Assembly: GCA_030630445.1 (NCBI GenBank)
Contig: DAOVNC010000230.1
Location: 1-6,174 of the forward strand
Direction of reading: 5' to 3'
Length of the DNA: 6,174 nucleotides
DNA from: Kiritimatiellales bacterium
GTDB lineage: Bacteria > Verrucomicrobiota > Kiritimatiellia > Kiritimatiellales > Pontiellaceae
Shown here: in pieces, positions 4,665 through 6,174 of the stretch
Numbering within the stretch: position 1 is the stretch's first letter
How the letters are laid out: each line of letters begins with the position of its first letter
Translations under genes and position numbers: made by a program
Notes under the pieces: generated by a model
Databases searched by the model: none
The model's input: the letters and a program-made list of their open reading frames with translations, nothing else
What the model was told of the DNA's origin: nothing

Positions 4665-6174
4665 ATGGATACCCCCTTTCAACTTGTTGCTGATTTTGAG
4701 CCGACGGGCGACCAGCCCGATGCGATCGATGCGCTATGCGCCGGACTCGACGCCGAAAAAAAATTCCAGACATTGGAAGGGGTAACAGGATCCGGCAAGA
4801 CGTTTACGATTGCCAATGTGATCGCGCGGCAGGGCCGCCCCACCCTCGTGCTCTCGCACAACAAGACGCTGGCGGCCCAGCTCTATGCCGAACTGAAGGC
4901 GTTCTTCCCGCACAATGCGGTGGAATACTTTGTCTCCTACTACGACTACTACCAGCCCGAGGCCTACATTCCGCAGACCGACACCTTCATCGAAAAGGAT
5001 TCCGCGATCAACGACGAGATTGAGCGGCTGCGCCTCGCCGCTACCGACGCCCTGCTCAACCGCCGCGACGTAATCATCGTGGCCTCCGTCTCCTGCATCT
5101 ATGGATTGGGCTCGCCGGAGGACTATAAAAAAATGGTCGTCAGCGCAACGGTCGGCGAAAATATCGACCGCGACGCGATATTGAAAAAGCTCGTCGAGAT
5201 CCAGTATGAGCGAAACGACTACGAACCCGGCCCAGGCAAGTTCCGCGTCCGCGGCGACACGCTCGATATCTTCCCCTCCTACGCCAAGGACTATGGCATC
5301 CGCCTTGAATTCTGGGGCAACGAAATTGACGCGATCAAAAAGATTGACCCACTGACGGGCGACACGCTCGAAACCCACGACCACATCATGGTTTCCCCCG
5401 CCAAACACTTTGTGATGCCGCAAACCAAGATCGATGCCGCGCTCGTCGCCATCCGCCAAGAGATGGAGCAGCGGGTGGCGGAGTTCGAGCGGCAAAACCG
5501 GCTGATCGAGGCGCAACGCATAAAAATGCGCACGGAATACGATCTGGAAATGATGAAGGAGATCGGCTTTTGCGGCGGCATCGAAAACTATTCCCGCCAC
5601 CTCGCAGGCCGCAATGCCGGGGAGCGACCGGAATGCCTGCTCGACTATTTTTCCGACCGCTTTCTAACCATAATCGACGAGTCGCACGTCACCCTGCCCC
5701 AGGTTCGCGGCATGTACAATGGCGACCAGGCGCGCAAGGGAACCCTCGTCGAGCACGGCTTCCGCCTGCCCTCGGCCCTCGACAACCGACCCATGAATTT
5801 CGACGAGTTTACCGCCGTCACCCACGAACCCATTTTCCTTTCCGCAACGCCCGCCGTCTACGAGCAGGAAAACGCAGGAACACCGATCGAACAGATTATC
5901 CGCCCGACGGGCATCGTCGATCCCCCCATAGAGCTGCGCCCGCTCAAGAACCAGATCGACGATCTGATGGAGGAGATCCGTATCCGCGCCGAACGCGGCG
6001 AGCGCACACTGGTGACGACACTCACCAAGCGTACGGCGGAAGATTTGACCGAATATCTCGAGAAGACCGGACTGAAGGTGCAATACCTGCACTCCGACAT
6101 CGGCGCGCTCGAACGCGTCGACATCCTGCGCGAACTACGTAGCGGAAAATTCGACTGCCTGATCGGCATCAACC
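4665..6174 (+). CDS. uvrB: UvrABC excinuclease subunit B (3' partial)
   Basis: UvrB is the damage-verifying helicase-like subunit of bacterial nucleotide excision repair. UvrA loads it on DNA, it inserts a beta-hairpin between the strands to check for a lesion, and it recruits UvrC for incision. About 503 of the usual 660-700 residues are present; the frame is open at the window end, just after the LIGIN of the helicase C half. Visible landmarks are the N-terminal PTGDQPDAI (13-21), Walker A GVTGSGKT (39-46), the Tyr-rich beta-hairpin YYDYYQPEAYIP (92-103), Walker B DESH (338-341), the block YNGDQARKGTLVEHGFRLPS, and VTTLTKRTAEDLTEYL at the start of the second RecA-like domain. These residue numbers match E. 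coli UvrB almost exactly. ATG 4665 is the first start after an in-frame TAA at 4635 and gives the expected N-terminus; no clear Shine-Dalgarno precedes it. No SOS box was recognised. This is core chromosome, intact as far as seen. Confidence 0.98.
   Translation, partial: MDTPFQLVADFEPTGDQPDAIDALCAGLDAEKKFQTLEGVTGSGKTFTIANVIARQGRPTLVLSHNKTLAAQLYAELKAFFPHNAVEYFVSYYDYYQPEAYIPQTDTFIEKDSAINDEIERLRLAATDALLNRRDVIIVASVSCIYGLGSPEDYKKMVVSATVGENIDRDAILKKLVEIQYERNDYEPGPGKFRVRGDTLDIFPSYAKDYGIRLEFWGNEIDAIKKIDPLTGDTLETHDHIMVSPAKHFVMPQTKIDAALVAIRQEMEQRVAEFERQNRLIEAQRIKMRTEYDLEMMKEIGFCGGIENYSRHLAGRNAGERPECLLDYFSDRFLTIIDESHVTLPQVRGMYNGDQARKGTLVEHGFRLPSALDNRPMNFDEFTAVTHEPIFLSATPAVYEQENAGTPIEQIIRPTGIVDPPIELRPLKNQIDDLMEEIRIRAERGERTLVTTLTKRTAEDLTEYLEKTGLKVQYLHSDIGALERVDILRELRSGKFDCLIGIN

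Noticed and set aside
4651..4675. CATGGATACC string near the uvrB start resembling the middle palindrome copy
   Set aside because: Only about ten bases match and the spacing of the palindrome arms is lost; a chance similarity within the uvrB start codon region.
4734..6172. Long minus-strand and alternative-frame ORFs within uvrB
   Set aside because: The UvrB frame is continuous with all motifs; the others are shadows created by its GC-rich codon use.

Overview
The window joins two kinds of DNA. The left half (about 1-3119, all genes on the + strand) looks like part of a phage, prophage or related mobile element. The right edge (about 4503-6174) is core bacterial chromosome: a tRNA-Gly(CCC) gene with its own promoter and terminator, then a divergent uvrB that runs off the window. 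Between them lie two minus-strand genes for small exported proteins of unknown function. The sigma70-type promoter, SPI and lipoprotein signal peptides and a standard bacterial UvrB point to a Gram-negative-type bacterium. A Verrucomicrobiota/Kiritimatiellota-like host would fit the general look of the proteins, but that is an impression and not shown by the sequence.

Layout. At 1-1040 is the C-terminal two thirds of a divergent family A DNA polymerase whose start lies left of the window. Positions 1041-1345 hold three clear copies (and perhaps a weak fourth) of a 15-bp imperfect palindrome, probably protein-binding sites, with a possible promoter whose -35 box lies inside the last copy. A translationally coupled pair follows: an unknown 122-aa protein (1346-1714) and an ERCC4-fold nuclease (1711-2172), with a possible 57-aa cysteine-rich ORF (2169-2342) overlapping the nuclease stop. 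Next is a tandem duplication: a leader of about 70 bp plus the start of a coding region appears at 2425-2539 and again at 2743-2855. The first copy leads into a 74-aa membrane-anchored protein and the second into a 101-aa KTSC-domain lipoprotein, so the same leader and export segment carry different C-terminal parts.

A likely terminator (3179-3212) closes the + strand block. The minus-strand genes 3983-4201 (72 aa) and 3256-3897 (213 aa) both encode signal-peptide proteins with good Shine-Dalgarno sequences, and the second is visibly AT-rich compared with uvrB.

How the parts may work together: the polymerase and ERCC4 nuclease suggest a phage replication/recombination module, with the palindromes as a candidate control or origin site. 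The two leader-duplicated envelope proteins look like accessory cargo. The 3' end of the tRNA gene faces the phage-like segment, the orientation expected for tRNA-targeted integration, but no integrase or second att copy is visible here.
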